Assembly (NCBI GenBank): GCA_900771065.1
Contig: CAAGMP010000172.1
Span: 1 to 8,272, forward strand
Length of the DNA: 8,272 nt
DNA from: an uncultured Acinetobacter sp.
GTDB lineage: Bacteria; Pseudomonadota; Gammaproteobacteria; Pseudomonadales; Moraxellaceae
Reading direction: 5' to 3'
Shown here: positions 6,366 to 8,272 of the stretch, in pieces
Numbering within the stretch: the first letter of the stretch is position 1
How the letters are laid out: every line of letters starts with the position of its first letter
Translations under genes and position numbers: made by a program
The notes under the pieces: model-generated
Told to the model about the DNA's origin: nothing
Seen by the model: the letters and a program-made list of their open reading frames with translations, nothing else
Databases searched by the model: none

Positions 6366-7316
6366 ATGGAAATTGTTTTGGCGAATCCACGTGGTTTTTG
6401 TGCAGGTGTTGACCGAGCAATTGCGATTGTTAATCGTGCGCTTGAGTGTTTCAATCCTCCAATTTATGTGCGTCATGAAGTGGTGCATAACAAATTTGTA
6501 GTTGATGATTTACGTCAACGTGGAGCAATTTTTGTCGATGAATTAGATGAAGTGCCAGATGATCACATTGTTATTTTCAGTGCACATGGTGTCTCTAAAG
6601 CTGTTCAACAAGAAGCTGCTCGCCGTGGTTTAAAAGTATTTGATGCAACTTGCCCTTTGGTGACGAAAGTGCATATTGAAGTGACGAAATATGCACGAGA
6701 AGGTATAGAAGCGATTTTAATTGGTCATCATGGGCATCCTGAAGTTGAAGGAACAATGGGGCAATATGATGAACGCAATGGCGGTCAAATTTATTTGGTT
6801 GAAAATGAACAAGATGTGGAAAAATTAGTTGTTCAAAATCCGCAACGAGTTGCCTTTGTCACTCAAACTACCTTATCTATTGATGATACGGCAAAAGTGA
6901 TTGATGCATTACGTCAAAAATTTCCTGAAATCCAAGGTCCACGCAAAGATGATATTTGTTATGCTACACAAAATCGTCAAGATGCTGTACGCGATTTAGC
7001 TCATCAATGTGACATTGTTTTGGTTGTTGGTTCACCAAATTCATCCAATTCGAATCGTTTGCGTGAATTGGCGGAACGGATGGGAAAAAAAGCCTATTTG
7101 GTTGACAATGCAGATGAATTACAAAAATACTGGCTAGAAAATGTAAATAAAATTGGTGTCACGGCAGGTGCTTCCGCGCCTGAAATTTTGATTAAACAAG
7201 TTATTCAGCGCTTACAAGATTGGGGTGCAAATATTCCGCAAGAATTAGATGGACGTGCTGAAAATATCACATTTAGTTTACCAAAAGAGCTACGTATTAC
7301 AGTAACACAAGCATAA
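6366..7316 (+). CDS. ispH: 4-hydroxy-3-methylbut-2-enyl diphosphate reductase
   Basis: A 316-residue iron-sulfur enzyme (also called LytB) that carries out the last step of the MEP isoprenoid pathway, reducing HMBPP to IPP and DMAPP. The start A-N-P-R-G-F-C-A-G-V is diagnostic. Cluster cysteines are C12, C96 (D-A-T-C-P) and C198 (D-I-C-Y-A-T). Substrate-binding H41, H74 (S-A-H-G), H124 and E126 (H-H-G-H-P-E) and the S-x-N-S-S-N-S segment are all present. Length matches the E. coli protein (316). The ATG at 6366 is preferred to an in-frame ATG at 6351 because GAGGG lies between the two at proper spacing and the family starts at this methionine. It is divergent from gmk and followed by a terminator before the minor-pilin genes, so it is probably monocistronic. 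Confidence 0.98.
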   Translation: MEIVLANPRGFCAGVDRAIAIVNRALECFNPPIYVRHEVVHNKFVVDDLRQRGAIFVDELDEVPDDHIVIFSAHGVSKAVQQEAARRGLKVFDATCPLVTKVHIEVTKYAREGIEAILIGHHGHPEVEGTMGQYDERNGGQIYLVENEQDVEKLVVQNPQRVAFVTQTTLSIDDTAKVIDALRQKFPEIQGPRKDDICYATQNRQDAVRDLAHQCDIVLVVGSPNSSNSNRLRELAERMGKKAYLVDNADELQKYWLENVNKIGVTAGASAPEILIKQVIQRLQDWGANIPQELDGRAENITFSLPKELRITVTQA

Positions 7317-7343
7317 TAAAAACCAATTCACATTAAAGAAATA

Positions 7344-7378
7344 GCAGACCCTTGTTTTTTTGCAATGGTCTGTTTTTT
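7344..7378 (+). terminator. Rho-independent terminator after ispH
   Basis: CAGACC (7345-7350) pairs with GGTCTG (7367-7372), extended inward after one mismatch by TTG/CAA (7352-7354 with 7363-7365), then six T at 7373-7378. It lies about 30 bases beyond the ispH stop and separates ispH from the pilin genes. Confidence 0.8.
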
Positions 7379-7391
7379 CATGCCTTTTATC

Positions 7392-7420
7392 TTGGTTTAA
7401 TGGGTTACAATTTATATTAT
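7392..7420 (+). promoter_or_regulatory. Possible promoter of the minor-pilin operon
   Basis: TATTAT at 7415-7420 (five of six to the -10 consensus) lies 17 bases after TTGGTT at 7392-7397 (three of six to -35). A weak -35 suggests either activation by a regulator or a chance match. The start codon of fimU is 60 bases further on. Confidence 0.4.
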
Positions 7421-7479
7421 AGATATGATAAACACGTAAAATAATTATTAGATTATTTTATTGTTGGGTTGGAGAGGGT

Positions 7480-7920
7480 ATGAGAAAAAATGTCGGTTTT
7501 ACACTGATTGAATTGATAATTACAATTGCAATCTTAGCCGTTATTGCCAGTATGGCTGTCCCATCATTTAAAACAGTGAGAGACAGTTATAATGTTCGAA
7601 CAAGTACCCAAGAGTTGGTCAATATTTTATCGCAAGCACGCTCTCAAGCGGTGCTTGAACGTCGTGAAATAACGGTTAAACTCGATTCAACGGATAGTAA
7701 TACCGAAAATTCATTCTCTTGGTCTGCTGGGAAAAATGCAACGCTAAATAAATATACTAAAAAAGAAGTTGTGTTTTTACCTAATGGATTAGTCAAAGAT
7801 CTTGCTCAAACGAAAGAGTTAGAATTTGTGATTTGTAATAAAGACAATACGATTGCTAAGAAAATTAGCATTTCAAGAACGGGTTCCATTCAACCACCAA
7901 TAGATGGAAGTTGCACATGA
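7480..7920 (+). CDS. fimU: Type IV pilus minor pilin, GspH/FimT family (FimU-like)
   Basis: A 146-residue prepilin. The leader M-R-K-N-V-G is cut by the prepilin peptidase between G6 and F7, leaving a mature N terminus F-T-L-I-E with the conserved Glu at position +5, then a hydrophobic helix to about residue 29. The C-terminal globular part carries the GspH-type F-L-P-N-G (99-103) and S-R-T-G-S-I (132-137) elements, and two cysteines, C119 and C145, likely forming a C-terminal disulfide. Minor pilins of this kind join PilV, PilW, PilX and PilE in the complex that starts pilus assembly, needed for twitching and natural transformation. The G-R-x-R tail reported for DNA-binding FimT is absent, and pilV follows directly, so FimU is the better name; the FimT/FimU choice remains tentative. 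A strong GGAGAGGG ribosome site precedes ATG 7480. The stop overlaps the pilV start. Confidence 0.88.
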   Translation: MRKNVGFTLIELIITIAILAVIASMAVPSFKTVRDSYNVRTSTQELVNILSQARSQAVLERREITVKLDSTDSNTENSFSWSAGKNATLNKYTKKEVVFLPNGLVKDLAQTKELEFVICNKDNTIAKKISISRTGSIQPPIDGSCT

Positions 7921-8272
7921 TGTTCAGAAAAAATCAACAAGGGATCGGTTTGATTGAAGTGCTAGTTTCTTTAGTCATTTTGTCGATCGCATTATTAGGC
8001 TATGTCGCATTGCAATACCGTGCAATTGAAGCGACAACCGAGGGAACAAATCGTATTCAAGCCATCAATTTGGCACGGGATTTATCTGAAAAAATCCGTG
8101 TGAACCGTGAGGCTTTAGCAACCTATAAAACAGAAATTAATAAAAAAACCACCACCTTTTCGACGAATTGTTTTACCACCATGTGTACTGCGAATCAAAA
8201 AGCGTTGTTTGATGCTGCTCAAACTTCTTTAGCTGCTAGACGGGTGGGTATGCAAATGAACATGATTACCTG
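7917..8272 (+). CDS. pilV: Type IV pilus minor pilin PilV, 3'-truncated by window edge
   Basis: The first 118 residues of a prepilin. The leader ends at G9, followed by I-G-L-I-E-V-L-V-S-L with Glu at mature position +5 and a hydrophobic helix to about residue 31; I-G-L-I-E-V-L is characteristic of PilV. A cysteine pair (C85, C90) lies in the segment where PilV proteins carry conserved cysteines. It is expected to form part of the minor-pilin priming complex with the preceding FimU-like protein. ATG 7917 overlaps the fimU stop in an ATGA arrangement, with GGAAG six bases upstream; the adjacent in-frame ATG at 7920 is an alternative that would shorten the leader by one residue. The overlap implies translational coupling. 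The remaining genes of the usual cluster would lie to the right. Confidence 0.9.
   Translation, partial: MMFRKNQQGIGLIEVLVSLVILSIALLGYVALQYRAIEATTEGTNRIQAINLARDLSEKIRVNREALATYKTEINKKTTTFSTNCFTTMCTANQKALFDAAQTSLAARRVGMQMNMIT

Noticed and set aside
6252..6488. N-terminal extension of gmk by 79 residues to an ATG at 6488
   Set aside because: The extension has no resemblance to guanylate kinases, overlaps the start of ispH antisense, and ATG 6251 has a good ribosome site and the family's N terminus.
1..8272. Mobile element, CRISPR array, toxin-antitoxin or phage defence module
   Set aside because: Every reading frame of useful length is assigned to a core gene, the gaps are all under 175 bases, and I see no direct repeats, transposase, integrase or repeat-spacer pattern.

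Overview
The window looks like a core-chromosome segment of a gammaproteobacterium of the family Moraxellaceae, most likely Acinetobacter. The base composition is AT-rich. The proteins resemble Acinetobacter families, and the order (pilin-glycosylating ligase, bfr, bfd, ridA, spoT, rpoZ, gmk, ispH, minor pilins) fits my recollection of that genus. This assignment rests on protein resemblance and gene order only. I see no mobile element, CRISPR array, rRNA, tRNA or prophage gene.

Layout: (1) positions 1-1620, plus strand, the 3' part of a PglL/TfpO-type O-oligosaccharyltransferase; its 5' end lies outside the window. (2) An iron-store pair on the minus strand, bfd then bfr, with a promoter carrying a Fur-box-like sequence upstream of bfd. 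The bfr product is convergent with pglL across a shared bidirectional terminator. (3) A minus-strand housekeeping block transcribed gmk, rpoZ, terminator, spoT, ridA, terminator. (4) ispH, divergent from gmk across a 114-bp gap, with its own terminator. (5) The start of a minor-pilin operon, fimU followed by pilV, which runs off the right edge.

Functional links: the two ends both concern type IV pili (pilin glycosylation on the left, minor pilins that prime pilus assembly on the right). Gmk, omega and SpoT belong to guanine nucleotide supply, RNA polymerase and (p)ppGpp turnover. Bfd releases iron from bacterioferritin by passing electrons to its heme.

I do not see a previously undescribed system. 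The two most informative points are protein-level losses. The SpoT synthetase domain has lost its catalytic residues while the hydrolase is intact, and the bacterioferritin has lost four of six ferroxidase ligands while keeping its heme methionine. Both match, as far as I recall, what is already known for Acinetobacter.
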